Shown: positions 9,173-19,319 of the stretch, piece by piece
Layout of the letters: every line of letters begins with the position of its first letter
Numbering within the stretch: the first letter of the stretch is position 1
Assembly: GCF_050942215.1 (NCBI RefSeq)
Contig: NZ_CP192056.1
Span: forward strand, 4,216,001 to 4,280,000
Direction: 5' to 3'
Origin: Sphaerimonospora sp050942215
GTDB taxonomy: Bacteria > Actinomycetota > Actinomycetes > Streptosporangiales > Streptosporangiaceae
Length of the DNA: 64,000 nucleotides
Made by a program: the position numbers and the translations under genes
The notes under the pieces: generated by a model
Told to the model about the DNA's origin: nothing
Database searches by the model: none
The model's input: the letters and a program-made list of their open reading frames with translations, nothing else

Positions 9173-10153
9173 ATGGCCGGCTTTCTGGTACGCCGAATCC
9201 TCGGCGCACTCGTGATCTTGATGATCATCAGTGCCGTCACGTTCTATCTCTTCTACGCCGTCCCCCGAGATCCCGCCCGCGCCTTCTGCGGCAAGATCTG
9301 CCGGCCGGAGACGCTGGATCTCATCCGGCACAACCTGGGGATGGACGAGCCGCTGTTCGTGCAGTACTGGCACTGGCTGGCGGGCATCTTCACGGGCCGC
9401 GAGTTCGTCCAGTTCGGCGCGTGTCCCGCGCCCTGCCTCGGCTACTCCTTCGCCACCCAGGAGCCGGTGTTCGGCGCCATCCTGGACCGCTTCCCGGTGA
9501 CCCTGTCCCTCACGCTCGGGGCCTCGCTGGTCATCCTGTCCTTCGGCATCCTCACCGGCATGCTCGCGGCGTGGAAGGCCGGGCGGCCACTCGACAAGAT
9601 CGCCAGCTCGTCGTCGGTGATCGGGGCCTCGCTGCAGATCTACTTCATCGGGCCGCTGCTGGCGTTCTACCTCGTGGACACGCTCGAACTGATCCCGCGC
9701 CCGTCCTACGTCCCCGTCTCGGAGGACCCGGTGGGCTGGTTCACCCACCTGCTGCTCCCCTGGGTGGTGCTGTCGATCATCTTCACCGCCAACTACACCC
9801 GCATGACCCGGTCGCAGATGGTCGAGCAGCTCACCGAGGACTATGTCCGTACGGCACGGGCCAAGGGCATGTCGGGCCCGACCGTGTTCTTCCGCTTCGC
9901 CTGGCGCGGGGCGATGATCCCGATCGTCACGATCTTCGGCGTCGACCTCGCCGCGCTGCTGGGCGGAGCGATCATCACAGAGCAGACGTTCACACTGCAC
10001 GGCATCGGCGAGCTCGCCGTACGCGCCGTGCAGAACACCGACCTGCCGATGCTGCTCGGCGTGACCATCGTGGGCGCGACGGCCATCGTCATCCTGAACA
10101 TCGTGGTAGACGTGCTCTACGCGGTCATCGACCCGCGGGTACGGCTGAGCTGA
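9173..10153 (+). CDS. ABC transporter permease, DppB/OppB type (second importer)
   Basis: This is a normal-sized DppB permease (326 residues), in contrast to the 503-residue homologue of the first operon. It has the N-terminal helix (RRILGALVILMIISAVTFYL), the extracytoplasmic loop ending in helices, the coupling loop EDYVRTARAKGMSGP, and the closing VLYAVIDPRVRLS. The loop after helix 1 has a cysteine pair (FCGKICRPE). Only 3 bases separate the stop codon from the next ATPase gene. It pairs with the DppC-type permease at 6226-7257. Confidence 0.94.
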   Translation: MAGFLVRRILGALVILMIISAVTFYLFYAVPRDPARAFCGKICRPETLDLIRHNLGMDEPLFVQYWHWLAGIFTGREFVQFGACPAPCLGYSFATQEPVFGAILDRFPVTLSLTLGASLVILSFGILTGMLAAWKAGRPLDKIASSSSVIGASLQIYFIGPLLAFYLVDTLELIPRPSYVPVSEDPVGWFTHLLLPWVVLSIIFTANYTRMTRSQMVEQLTEDYVRTARAKGMSGPTVFFRFAWRGAMIPIVTIFGVDLAALLGGAIITEQTFTLHGIGELAVRAVQNTDLPMLLGVTIVGATAIVILNIVVDVLYAVIDPRVRLS

Positions 10154-10156
10154 GCG

Positions 10157-11208
<1,052 letters not shown>

Positions 11209-11212
<4 letters not shown>

Positions 11213-12240
11213 ACGAGACGCTCCTGGAGCTGCGGGGGCTGGTCAAGCACTTCCCCGTCCGGGGCGGCGTGCTGATCAAGCATCAGGTCGGCAGCGTCCA
11301 CGCGGTGGACGGGATCGACCTCACGGTCGGGACCGGCGAGTCCGTCGGCCTCGTCGGCGAGTCGGGCTGCGGCAAGTCCACGACCGGGCGGCTGGCCGCC
11401 CGTCTGCTGGAGCCGACGGCGGGAAAGATCCTCTACCGGGGACGCGACATCTCCCACGACTCCCGGCGCAGGCTCAAGCCGATCAGGCCCGAGATCCAGA
11501 TGATCTTCCAGGATCCCTACAGCTCGCTCAACCCCCGCCACACCGTCGGCACGATCGTCAACGGCCCGATGGAGATCAACGGCATCGAGCCGCCGGGCGG
11601 ACAGCGCAGGCGGGTGCAGGAGCTCCTGGAGATCGTAGGCCTCAACCCCGAGCACTACAACCGCTTCCCCCACGAGTTCTCCGGCGGGCAGCGGCAGCGC
11701 ATCGGCATCGCCCGGGCACTGGCGCTCGATCCCAGGCTGATCATCGCGGACGAGCCGGTGTCGGCGCTCGACGTGTCCATCCAGGCGCAGGTCGTCAACC
11801 TGCTGCAGCAGCTGCAGCACGACCTCGGCATCGCGTTCCTGTTCATCGCGCACGACCTCGCCGTCGTCCGCCACTTCTCCCAGCGCGTCGCGGTGATGTA
11901 CCTCGGCAAGATCGTCGAGATCGGCGACCGGCAGTCGATCTACGAACGGCCGCGGCATCCGTACACGCACGCCCTGCTGTCTGCCGTACCCGAGCCCGGC
12001 CTCGACGGCGAGCGGCGGGAGCGCATCCGCCTGGCCGGCGACGTGCCCTCCCCCATCGACCCGCCGTCGGGCTGCCGGTTCCGCACCCGCTGCTGGAAGG
12101 CCCGGGACAGGTGTGCCACCGAGGCGCCGCCGCTGGTCCGGCTGAACGGCAACCGGGAGGGCCACCTCACGGCCTGCCACTTCCCCGAGGCCCCCACGGT
12201 CCAGGGCGACGACGTCGTGCTCGACCCCGCCCTCGCCTGA
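11209..12240 (+). CDS. ABC transporter ATPase, DppF/OppF type (second importer)
   Basis: Partner nucleotide-binding subunit of 343 residues, last gene of the operon. Walker A GESGCGKSTTG, signature FSGGQRQR, Walker B LIIADEPVSALD and H-loop IAHDLAVVRH are intact. The C-terminal cysteine motif SGCRFRTRCWKARDRC is nearly the same as in the DppF-type protein at 4821-5846. The two operons probably arose by duplication of a common importer type, although their gene order differs. Confidence 0.95.
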
Positions 12241-12302
12241 CCCCGCCCGCCGGACGGACTGACCGATTCGCTATGGGCGCAGCGAGCCGTTAGCGTCTCC
12301 CT

Positions 12303-14003
12303 GTGTCGATCGAATGGGTGAACCGGGCCATCGACGGCCTTCGTACGTGGGGGCGCGACAGGGGCGTGGAGGTCGACGTCGACGAGGTCCGCCTGCTGTG
12401 CGACTATGCCAGCGACTATCTTGAGGTGCGGGAACTCGGCGACTTCCGGCCGGGGACCTTCGAGGAGCTCCTGCTGGAGATCTATCCGCGGAAGGTCATC
12501 GCTCCGCCGGAGAGCGCGCCGGAGACCATCGCGGCCGCCCGCACACTGGTCGAGTTCCTGCTCGACACGGGGGAGATCGCCGGCAAGGTCGCCGCCAGGA
12601 TGCGGGAGACGATCGACGAGATCGAACCCGAGATGCCCCGGGCGCTCGCCGACACGACCAAGTTCGGCATGGCCAAGAGCATCTTCAGCGCCATCGGCCC
12701 CGACTCCCTCGAACTGGTCGAGCCCGGCGGCCCGGCCGAGTGCGACTGCCCCGGCTGCGCACCCCTGCCCGCCGTACGGCTCCCGCCCGCCGACGAGATC
12801 GCCGCGGCCGTACGGAACACGCCGCTGCTGCACGACGCCCACCTCATCGTGACCTGGCTGGTGGAGGGCGGACGCACGACGACGAAGCGCAAGGCGCTGC
12901 GGGTCAGGGACGCGCGCGCGGTGGCCGCGGAGGCCGGCGTGGCACGGCCGGCGCTGGCCTGGCGGCTCGCGCTCGATCTCGGGCTGGCCGGGGTGGAGGG
13001 AACGACCGTCGTGGCGGCCGAGGGGTTCCGGCCGCTGGCCGCCCGGCCGGACGAGGAGGTGTTCGACCTGTGGGCCGCGGCCGTGGAGTTCCTCATCGAG
13101 GCGCCGGTGGCCGTCACCGGGGAGCCCGCGGTGGACGAGGAACTCTACTCGGTGCACGACCTGCTCTACCGGCTGCAGGCGCCGGTCCCGGCCGACGCGG
13201 TCGCCGAATATCTGCGCGAGGTCGCGATCGGCCGGCCTCCCGCATCCGCCGATGACGGACCGGCCGGGGACGGGCCCGCCGGGGACGGACTGACCGGGGA
13301 GCGGCTGGGTGGGGCGCTGACCGCCCTCTCGTACGCGGGAACGGTCCAGATCACCGAGGACGGCCTGGCCCTGACCCCGCAGGGGCTGTGGGGACTGCGG
13401 GAGATCTATTCGGACATGGGGCTCGACGCGCCGATCGCGCCGGACCTCGCGGAAGGCGACGCGAGCGGGCTGATCGCGGGCCTCATCAGCGACGGGCTGC
13501 CCGCGGAGGCGGCCGAGCGCGACATCGCGTCGTGGCTCTCCCGCCGCACCCCCGGGCAGGCCGCGGCCGAACTGCTCGCCGCCGTGGCCGGCGCGCCGGC
13601 CGAGGTGCGCGGGATCGCCGTCACGCTCGTCGACCGGCTGGGCGTGGAGGCGGCCCCGGTCATCCGGTCCTGCCTCGACGACCCGGAGCTGCGGCCGCAC
13701 GCCGTCCACTGGCTGTCCGCCCGGGGCCTGGAGGCCCCCACCCTCACCCACGACGAGGTGCTGTGGGTCACGGTCGACATGCTGGCGCTCGCGCTGCCGG
13801 CCGCCGAGGCCGACCCGGACGGCTTCGCGGAGAACATCGCCGCTTCCGGGCCGCCGACCCATCTGATCGAGGACATGTGGCGGGTCGATCACCCCGATGT
13901 CGTCGAGGTTCTGGAACTGCTCGGCAACTCCCTCCCGGACCGGATGATGGCCAAGGCCGCCAGGAAGGCCGCGTTCAAGGCGCGCTCGCGCGCGATCCGG
14001 TGA
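12303..14003 (+). CDS. Conserved protein of unknown function, paralogue of the next gene
   Basis: I do not recognise this 566-residue protein. The start is GTG. It is acidic and apparently soluble, without signal peptide or membrane helices. An N-terminal helical part is followed by a small cysteine motif (CDCPGC, about residues 143-148). Then come blocks that look like winged-helix modules, an acidic glycine-rich linker (DDGPAGDGPAGDG, about 318-330), and a C-terminal helical repeat-like domain. The last 35 residues (DHPDVVEVLELLGNSLPD...) match the end of the next protein closely. The middle part also resembles it (PPADEIAAAVRNTPLLHDA against APDEELARVVRDAPIVRDA). The two genes are 59 bases apart, on one strand, and probably form an operon. 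Function is open. Confidence 0.75.
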   Translation: MSIEWVNRAIDGLRTWGRDRGVEVDVDEVRLLCDYASDYLEVRELGDFRPGTFEELLLEIYPRKVIAPPESAPETIAAARTLVEFLLDTGEIAGKVAARMRETIDEIEPEMPRALADTTKFGMAKSIFSAIGPDSLELVEPGGPAECDCPGCAPLPAVRLPPADEIAAAVRNTPLLHDAHLIVTWLVEGGRTTTKRKALRVRDARAVAAEAGVARPALAWRLALDLGLAGVEGTTVVAAEGFRPLAARPDEEVFDLWAAAVEFLIEAPVAVTGEPAVDEELYSVHDLLYRLQAPVPADAVAEYLREVAIGRPPASADDGPAGDGPAGDGLTGERLGGALTALSYAGTVQITEDGLALTPQGLWGLREIYSDMGLDAPIAPDLAEGDASGLIAGLISDGLPAEAAERDIASWLSRRTPGQAAAELLAAVAGAPAEVRGIAVTLVDRLGVEAAPVIRSCLDDPELRPHAVHWLSARGLEAPTLTHDEVLWVTVDMLALALPAAEADPDGFAENIAASGPPTHLIEDMWRVDHPDVVEVLELLGNSLPDRMMAKAARKAAFKARSRAIR

Positions 14004-14062
14004 CACCGGTGCATGGGGTGAAGCCGGTGCGTCGAGTGAGCGCAGTGGAGTAAGTTGCTGCA

Positions 14063-15280
14063 ATGGCCGACAGCGACGTGCTCACATTCCCGCCCGTCGA
14101 GCTCGCCCCGGACGAGGAGCTGGCGCGAGTGGTGCGGGACGCGCCCATCGTGCGCGACGCCGTACGGCTGGCCGGCTGGACCGGCGTGCGCGAGGTCACC
14201 GGGCAGGGGCTGCTGACCGACGGCGACGCCCGCGCGGCCGTGACCGAGCTCGGGCTGGACCCCGCGCGGCTCCGCCTGCTGTGGGTGGTCGCGGTCAACG
14301 GCCGGCTGCTCGACGTCACCCCGGGCAAGACCGCCCGGCCCGGCCCCGGGATGACCGATCCCATGGAGTTCTGGGACGGCGTGGTCATGGACGTGCTCGA
14401 CCGCACGGAGGAGGGCCTGACCGGATCGCGGGTCGTCGACGAGCATCTCACCGAGATCCTCGCGACCATCTACTCCGTCCGGGAGGGCATGCCGATGGCG
14501 AACCTGGCGGGCGGCATCCTCCAGGCGCACGAGGTCGGCTGCGGCGCCCAGCAGTCCGAGCTCAGGCGGCTGCGTATGACGCTGCCCGGCGAGCTGGCCG
14601 AGGCCATGGCGCTGCTGGAGTACTGCGGGTTGATCGAGCTGACCGCCGATCTCGTGCGGCTCACCGAACCCGGCGTCTGGGCCGTACGCCGGGACCTGCT
14701 GCGTGAGGGACACGACGCGCCCTCCCTCGGCGAGATCGCCGCCTTCGCCGGGCACACCGCGGGAGAGCTGATCGAGGCCATGCTGACCGGCCGGGCCTCG
14801 GCCAGCGCGGCGACGCTGTGGCTGGAGCGCCGGGCCCCCGAGGACGCCGCCCGCGAACTGATCAAGATAGCCTCGTCCGGCAACGCGGCCCAGCGGGGCA
14901 CGGCCGGGACGATCCTGGAGGAGCTGGGCCCGGAGGCCGAGCAGGCGGTACGCGAGGCCCTCGGCGAGCCGATGATGTGGCGGTACGCCGCGGCCTGGCT
15001 GGGCGTCCGCGATCTGGACGCCCCCGCGCTGGGTGAGGGCGACGGCGCCTGGGTGGCCGTCGACACCCTCGCCGCCCTGCTCTACCTGGGCGCGCCCATC
15101 GACTCGGTGGCCCACTTCGACATCCTCGGGGAGGACCTGCTCACGCTGGTCCCCGAAATGGGTCGGGCGGATCACCCCGACGCCCTCGCCGTACTGGAGA
15201 TGCTGGGCAGGCACCACCCCGATCCGCTGATCGCCAAGACGGCGAGGAAGACGGCGATGAAGGTCCGCTCACGCCCCTAG
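14063..15280 (+). CDS. Conserved protein of unknown function, paralogue of the preceding gene
   Basis: This 405-residue protein shares several blocks with the preceding gene product: an N-terminal APDEELARVVRDAPIVRDA block, a middle helical region, and the ending DHPDALAVLEMLGRHHPD followed by a basic tail (AKTARKTAMKVRSRP). It lacks the cysteine motif and the long N-terminal part of its neighbour. No signal peptide or membrane helix is visible. The fold looks like repeated helical modules, perhaps for protein binding. I cannot name a function. Def follows after 120 bases on the same strand, but with its own start region. Confidence 0.75.
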   Translation: MADSDVLTFPPVELAPDEELARVVRDAPIVRDAVRLAGWTGVREVTGQGLLTDGDARAAVTELGLDPARLRLLWVVAVNGRLLDVTPGKTARPGPGMTDPMEFWDGVVMDVLDRTEEGLTGSRVVDEHLTEILATIYSVREGMPMANLAGGILQAHEVGCGAQQSELRRLRMTLPGELAEAMALLEYCGLIELTADLVRLTEPGVWAVRRDLLREGHDAPSLGEIAAFAGHTAGELIEAMLTGRASASAATLWLERRAPEDAARELIKIASSGNAAQRGTAGTILEELGPEAEQAVREALGEPMMWRYAAAWLGVRDLDAPALGEGDGAWVAVDTLAALLYLGAPIDSVAHFDILGEDLLTLVPEMGRADHPDALAVLEMLGRHHPDPLIAKTARKTAMKVRSRP

Positions 15281-15400
15281 GAATGTCCTTCCCGGCCCTG
15301 TGACGCATCCGTCCCGGCCGCGTTCGCGACGGACGGCATTTGCCGAACACCCCCTAGACTGAAGCGATATTCGACGTCGTGATGTGAACGGAGCCGATCG

Positions 15401-15949
15401 TTGGCCATTCAGCCGATCCGCCTTTTCGGTGACCCGGTGCTGCGCACGCCGGCGGAACCGGTGGTCGACTTCGACAAGGAGCTGCGCAGGCTCGTCAAGG
15501 ACCTGACCGACACGATGATGGACGCCCCGGGCGCAGGCCTGGCCGCGCCGCAGATCGGCGTCGGGCTCCGGGTTTTCACCTACTACGTGGACGAGCAGCT
15601 CGGACACCTGATCAACCCCGACCTCGACCTGTCGGACGAGATGGACGAGGAGGGCGAGGAGGGCTGCCTGTCCTTCCCCGGCCTGTCCTTCCCGACCCCT
15701 CGCGCGATCAGGGCGGTCGCCAAGGGCTTCGACATGCACGGCGAGCCGGTCGTCCTGGAGGGCACCGAGGTGATGGCCCGCTGCTTCCAGCACGAGACCG
15801 ACCATCTCGACGGCGTGCTGTTCATCGACCGGATGGATCCCAAGCAGCGCAAGCTCGCGATGAAGGCCATCCGGGAGGCCGAGTGGAGCGGCCTTTCCGC
15901 ACCCGTCGTCAAGGTCTCGCCGCACGCCACCCACGGGAGGGCCCTGTAG
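15401..15949 (+). CDS. def: Peptide deformylase
   Basis: This 182-residue enzyme removes the formyl group from the initiator methionine of new proteins. All three family motifs are visible: GAGLAAPQIGV (motif 1, about residue 45), EEGCLSFPGL (motif 2, with the metal-binding Cys) and QHETDHLDG (motif 3, HExxH zinc/iron site). The start is TTG at 15401 with a GGAG about 8 bases before it. The stop codon shares one base with the GTG of fmt, so the two formyl-methionine genes are translationally coupled. Confidence 0.97.
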   Translation: MAIQPIRLFGDPVLRTPAEPVVDFDKELRRLVKDLTDTMMDAPGAGLAAPQIGVGLRVFTYYVDEQLGHLINPDLDLSDEMDEEGEEGCLSFPGLSFPTPRAIRAVAKGFDMHGEPVVLEGTEVMARCFQHETDHLDGVLFIDRMDPKQRKLAMKAIREAEWSGLSAPVVKVSPHATHGRAL

Positions 15950-16893
15950 TGCGCCTGGTCTTCGCCGGCACCCCGGACACCACGCTCCCGTCGCTGCGGG
16001 CGCTGCTCGACTCGCCCCGCCACGAGGTCGTCGCCGTCGTCACCCGCCCGGACGCCAGATCCGGCCGGGGACGTCACGTCCATCCCAGCCCGGTGGCCCA
16101 GCTGGCCGAGGAGTCGGGCATCGAGGTGCTCAAGCCGGCGAAGGCCGCCGACCCGGAATTCCTCGACCGGTTGAGAGCGATAAATCCGGACTGCTGCCCG
16201 GTGGTCGCCTATGGTGCTTTGCTCCCGCAGGCCGCTCTGGATATTCCGCCATTCGGCTGGATAAATCTGCATTTCTCATTGCTGCCCGCATGGCGGGGTG
16301 CCGCGCCGGTCCAGCATGCCGTACTGCACGGTGACGAGATCACCGGTGCGACGACGTTCCGGATCGTCAAAGAGCTGGACGCCGGGCCGGTCTTCGGCTG
16401 CGTGACCGAGCCGGTCCGGCCGGACGACACCAGCGGCGCGCTGCTGGCCAGGCTCGCCGAGTCGGGGGCCGGGCTGCTCGCGGCGACGCTCGACGGCGTC
16501 GAGGACGGCACGCTGGAGGCACGCCCGCAGCAGGCCGACGGGGTCAGCGTCGCGCGAAAGATCGAGGTCGAGGACGCGCGCGTCGCCTGGGCGGCCCCGG
16601 CGATGCGGGTGGACCGGCTGGTGCGCGCATGCACGCCGGCGCCGGGCGCGTGGACCGAGTTCCGCGGCCGGCGAATCAAAATCGGCCCCGTACGGCTCGC
16701 GCCGGAGGCGTCGGCCTCGCCCGCCCCCGGCGAGATCATCGCGGCGAAGAACACCGTCATCGTCGGCACCGGCACCCACCCGGTCGAGCTCGGCGAGGTG
16801 CAGCCGCAGGGCAAACGGGCGATGACGGCCGCCGAATGGGCGCGCGGCGTCCGCGTCGGCGGCGCACACGGCGACTCGGAGCGCTTCGAATGA
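15949..16893 (+). CDS. fmt: Methionyl-tRNA formyltransferase
   Basis: This 314-residue enzyme formylates initiator Met-tRNA with 10-formyl-tetrahydrofolate. The N-terminus RLVFAGTPDTTLPSLRALL is the usual opening. The catalytic site is seen in INLHFSLLPAWRGAAPVQ (Asn and His) and in the later Asp of ELDAGPVF. The C-terminal OB-like domain begins at about residue 205. GTG at 15949 is chosen because it overlaps the def stop codon and gives the normal N-terminus; the frame is open upstream inside def. The stop codon overlaps the ATG of rsmB. Confidence 0.97.
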   Translation: MRLVFAGTPDTTLPSLRALLDSPRHEVVAVVTRPDARSGRGRHVHPSPVAQLAEESGIEVLKPAKAADPEFLDRLRAINPDCCPVVAYGALLPQAALDIPPFGWINLHFSLLPAWRGAAPVQHAVLHGDEITGATTFRIVKELDAGPVFGCVTEPVRPDDTSGALLARLAESGAGLLAATLDGVEDGTLEARPQQADGVSVARKIEVEDARVAWAAPAMRVDRLVRACTPAPGAWTEFRGRRIKIGPVRLAPEASASPAPGEIIAAKNTVIVGTGTHPVELGEVQPQGKRAMTAAEWARGVRVGGAHGDSERFE

Positions 16894-18308
16894 CGCGACA
16901 GCACCACGGAAGGCGCCCGGCCGGTAGACAGGGCTCCGGCAGGCAGGGCTCCGGCAGGCAGGGCGCGGGAGGACCGCGGTCCGGCCGGCCCGACGCGGCC
17001 AGAAACGTGGCCTACGACCTGATGAGGGCCGTCGACGAGCGCGACGCGTACGCGAACCTGCTGCTGCCCGCGCTGCTGCGCAGACGCGGCATCGTGGGCC
17101 GGGACGCCGCGCTCGCCACCGAGTTGGCCTACGGCACGCTGCGCGGCCTCGGCACCTACGACGAGATCATCGCCGCGTGCAGCGACCGGCCCCCGGAACA
17201 GGTCGACCCGCCGCTGCTGGACGCCGTACGGCTCGGCGTGCATCAGCTTCTGCGTACCCGCATCCCGCCGCACGCGGCGGTCAGCGCCACGATCGACCTG
17301 GTCAGGCACCGGGTCGGGCCCGGTCCTTCGCGCTACGCCAACGCCGTGCTGCGCAAGGTCGCGGGCCGCACGCTGGAGGAGTGGCTCGCCATCGTGGCTC
17401 CGCCGCGCGAGGAGGACCCGGCCGGCCACCTGGCCGTGGCCCACAGCCATCCCCGCTGGATCGTCAACGCGCTGCGCGACGCGGTCGGCGGCGACGTGGA
17501 CGAGACCGCCGCGCTGCTGGCGGCCGACAACGAGCGGCCCCGGGTGGCGCTGGTGGCCCGTCCGGGCCGCTGCTCGGTCGAGGAGCTGATCGCAGCGGGT
17601 GCCGAGCCCGCGGCCTACTCGCCGTACGGCGCCTATCTTCCCGAGGGGGACCCGGGCTCCATCCCGGCGGTGGGCGAGGCGCGCGCCGCGGTCCAGGACG
17701 AGGCGAGCCAGCTCGTCGCGCTCGCGCTCACCAGGGTGCCCGTCGACCGTGATCGCGACTGGCTGGACATGTGCGCCGGACCCGGTGGCAAGGCGGGGCT
17801 GCTCGACGCCGTGGCCGGGCAGCGCGGGGCCAGGCTGCTCGCCGCGGACGTCCAGTATCACCGCGCCAGGCTCGTCTGGGGGACTACCCGGAGCGCCGCC
17901 GTCGTCACCGCCGACGGGACCCGGCCGCCCTGGCGGCCCGGCACGTTCGACCGGGTGATGCTCGACGCCCCCTGCACCGGCCTGGGCGCGCTGCGCAGGC
18001 GGCCCGAGGCCCGCTGGCGGCGTGATCCTCGGAGCATCCCGGAGCTGACCCGGCTGCAGCGCCTGCTGCTCGACTCCGCCCTGCGTGCCGTACGGCCCGG
18101 CGGGGTGGTGGCCTATGTGACCTGCTCCCCGCACCTGGCGGAGACCACCGCCGTGGTGGACGAGGTGCCGCCCGAGCGGGCGGAGGTGCTCGACGCGCGG
18201 GAGTTCCTGCCCGAGGCGCCGGGACTCGGCGACGACCCCCATGTGCGGCTCTGGCCGCATCGGCACGGCACCGACGCCATGTTCCTGGCCCTGTTCCGGG
18301 CGAAATAG
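16890..18308 (+). CDS. rsmB: 16S rRNA (cytosine-C5)-methyltransferase, RsmB/Sun family
   Basis: The protein has 472 residues. After a basic, low-complexity tail encoded by a 15-bp tandem DNA repeat (RQGSG units, about residues 12-25), an N-terminal NusB-like RNA-binding domain covers about 40-165. The SAM-dependent methyltransferase domain follows: motif I is DMCAGPGGKAGLL, motif IV is LDAPCTGLGALRRRPEARW with the PC cysteine, and motif VI is VAYVTCSPHLAET with the catalytic TCS cysteine. Family members methylate C967 of 16S rRNA. The ATG at 16890 overlaps the fmt stop codon. Confidence 0.95.
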   Translation: MTRQHHGRRPAGRQGSGRQGSGRQGAGGPRSGRPDAARNVAYDLMRAVDERDAYANLLLPALLRRRGIVGRDAALATELAYGTLRGLGTYDEIIAACSDRPPEQVDPPLLDAVRLGVHQLLRTRIPPHAAVSATIDLVRHRVGPGPSRYANAVLRKVAGRTLEEWLAIVAPPREEDPAGHLAVAHSHPRWIVNALRDAVGGDVDETAALLAADNERPRVALVARPGRCSVEELIAAGAEPAAYSPYGAYLPEGDPGSIPAVGEARAAVQDEASQLVALALTRVPVDRDRDWLDMCAGPGGKAGLLDAVAGQRGARLLAADVQYHRARLVWGTTRSAAVVTADGTRPPWRPGTFDRVMLDAPCTGLGALRRRPEARWRRDPRSIPELTRLQRLLLDSALRAVRPGGVVAYVTCSPHLAETTAVVDEVPPERAEVLDAREFLPEAPGLGDDPHVRLWPHRHGTDAMFLALFRAK

Positions 18309-18320
18309 ACTGCAGACACT

Positions 18321-18995
18321 ATGGCCGTACAGATTTCGCCCAGCATCCTGTCCGCCGACTTCGCCCGCCTCGCCGACGAGGCGGCGAGGGTCGAGGGCAT
18401 CGCCGACTGGCTGCACGTGGACGTCATGGACTACCGCTTCGTGCCCAACCTCACGCTCGGCCTGCCGGTCGTGGAGTCGCTGCTCAAGGCGACCACGACA
18501 CCACTCGACTGCCACCTCATGATCGAGGAGCCGGACCGGTGGGCGCCGGACTACGCGGAGGCGGGCGCGGCCAGCGTCACCATCCACGCTGAGGCGGCCA
18601 GGGCGGCGGTGCGCACGCTGCGGGCGATCCGCGCGGCCGGGGCCAGATCGGGCCTGGCGCTGAACCCGGCCACCCCGGTGGAGCTCTACGAGGACCTGCT
18701 GCCCGAGATCGACATGCTGCTGGTCATGACCGTGGAGCCGGGGTTCGGCGGGCAGAGGTTCCTGGACATCATGTTGCCGAAGGTCTCCAGAGCTCGTGCG
18801 CTGATCGACAAGTACGGCGGCGAGGTGTGGCTCCAGGTCGACGGCGGCGTGTCGGAGACGACGATCGAGCGCTGCGCGGAGGCCGGTGCCGACGTCTTCG
18901 TGGCGGGCAACGCCGTCTACGGGGCCGACGACCCCGCCCAGGCCGTACGGAACCTCCGCTCCCTCGCCGAGAAACCCCATTCCACCCACGCCTGA
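18321..18995 (+). CDS. rpe: Ribulose-phosphate 3-epimerase
   Basis: This 224-residue TIM-barrel enzyme interconverts ribulose 5-phosphate and xylulose 5-phosphate in the pentose phosphate pathway. Family motifs are SPSILSADFARL at the N-terminus, LHVDVMDYRFVPNLTLG (metal-binding His and Asp), HLMIEEPDRW, MTVEPGFGGQRF and QVDGGVSETTI. It is 12 bases behind rsmB and is the last gene of the plus-strand block. It converges on priA with the 53-bp repeat array between them. Confidence 0.97.
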   Translation: MAVQISPSILSADFARLADEAARVEGIADWLHVDVMDYRFVPNLTLGLPVVESLLKATTTPLDCHLMIEEPDRWAPDYAEAGAASVTIHAEAARAAVRTLRAIRAAGARSGLALNPATPVELYEDLLPEIDMLLVMTVEPGFGGQRFLDIMLPKVSRARALIDKYGGEVWLQVDGGVSETTIERCAEAGADVFVAGNAVYGADDPAQAVRNLRSLAEKPHSTHA

Positions 18996-19027
18996 CCCCA
19001 CCCCCCACCCCCCACCCTCCCCCCCCG

Positions 19028-19274
19028 GTGATCTTGCAGTTGCTGGCAGACATGGGTCCCTACCTGCACTTTCACCATTCGTGATCTTGCAGTTTCTCGC
19101 AGAGACGGTTCATGAGCTGGCCGGATGCACTCCGTGATCTTGCAGTGACGACCCCACTGCAAGATCACGGAAGAGGAAATGCCAGGTGAAGGGCCATCGC
19201 TGCGAGTTTCTGCAAGATCACGCTTCATATTCGGGCAGGTGGGAGGGGTTTCCTGCGAGCAACTACAAGATCAC
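19028..19274. repeat. Symmetric array of six copies of a repeat with exact 53-bp period
   Basis: The 324 bases between rpe and priA hold no gene. They contain six copies of a core close to GTGATCTTGCAGTT. Three are on the plus strand (starting at 19028, 19081 and 19134) and three are on the minus strand (ending at 19168, 19221 and 19274). The spacing is exactly 53 bases on each side, so the whole array is symmetric about position 19151. Four of the units extend to 21-24 bases (consensus GTGATCTTGCAGTTnCTCGC). A second short block, ACCTGC, recurs inside several units. Both flanks are long C or G runs (19003-19026 and 19275-19316). This could be a mobile repeat, a nucleoid or terminator element, or the scar of a rearrangement. 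Confidence 0.9.
19132..19170. terminator. Perfect 15-bp hairpin at the centre of the repeat array
   Basis: Two head-to-head core repeats form a perfect 15-bp inverted repeat (arms 19132-19146 and 19156-19170) with a 9-nt loop. The position between convergent rpe and priA suits a bidirectional terminator, although there is no U-run. Confidence 0.6.
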
Positions 19275-19319
19275 GGGGGAGGGGGGAATCACGGGGGGAG
19301 GGGAGGGGGAGGGGAGTGA

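Noticed and set aside
19028..19274. CRISPR array
   Set aside because: The repeats lie in both orientations, symmetric about a centre, the interior of the units is partly conserved, and no cas genes are near.
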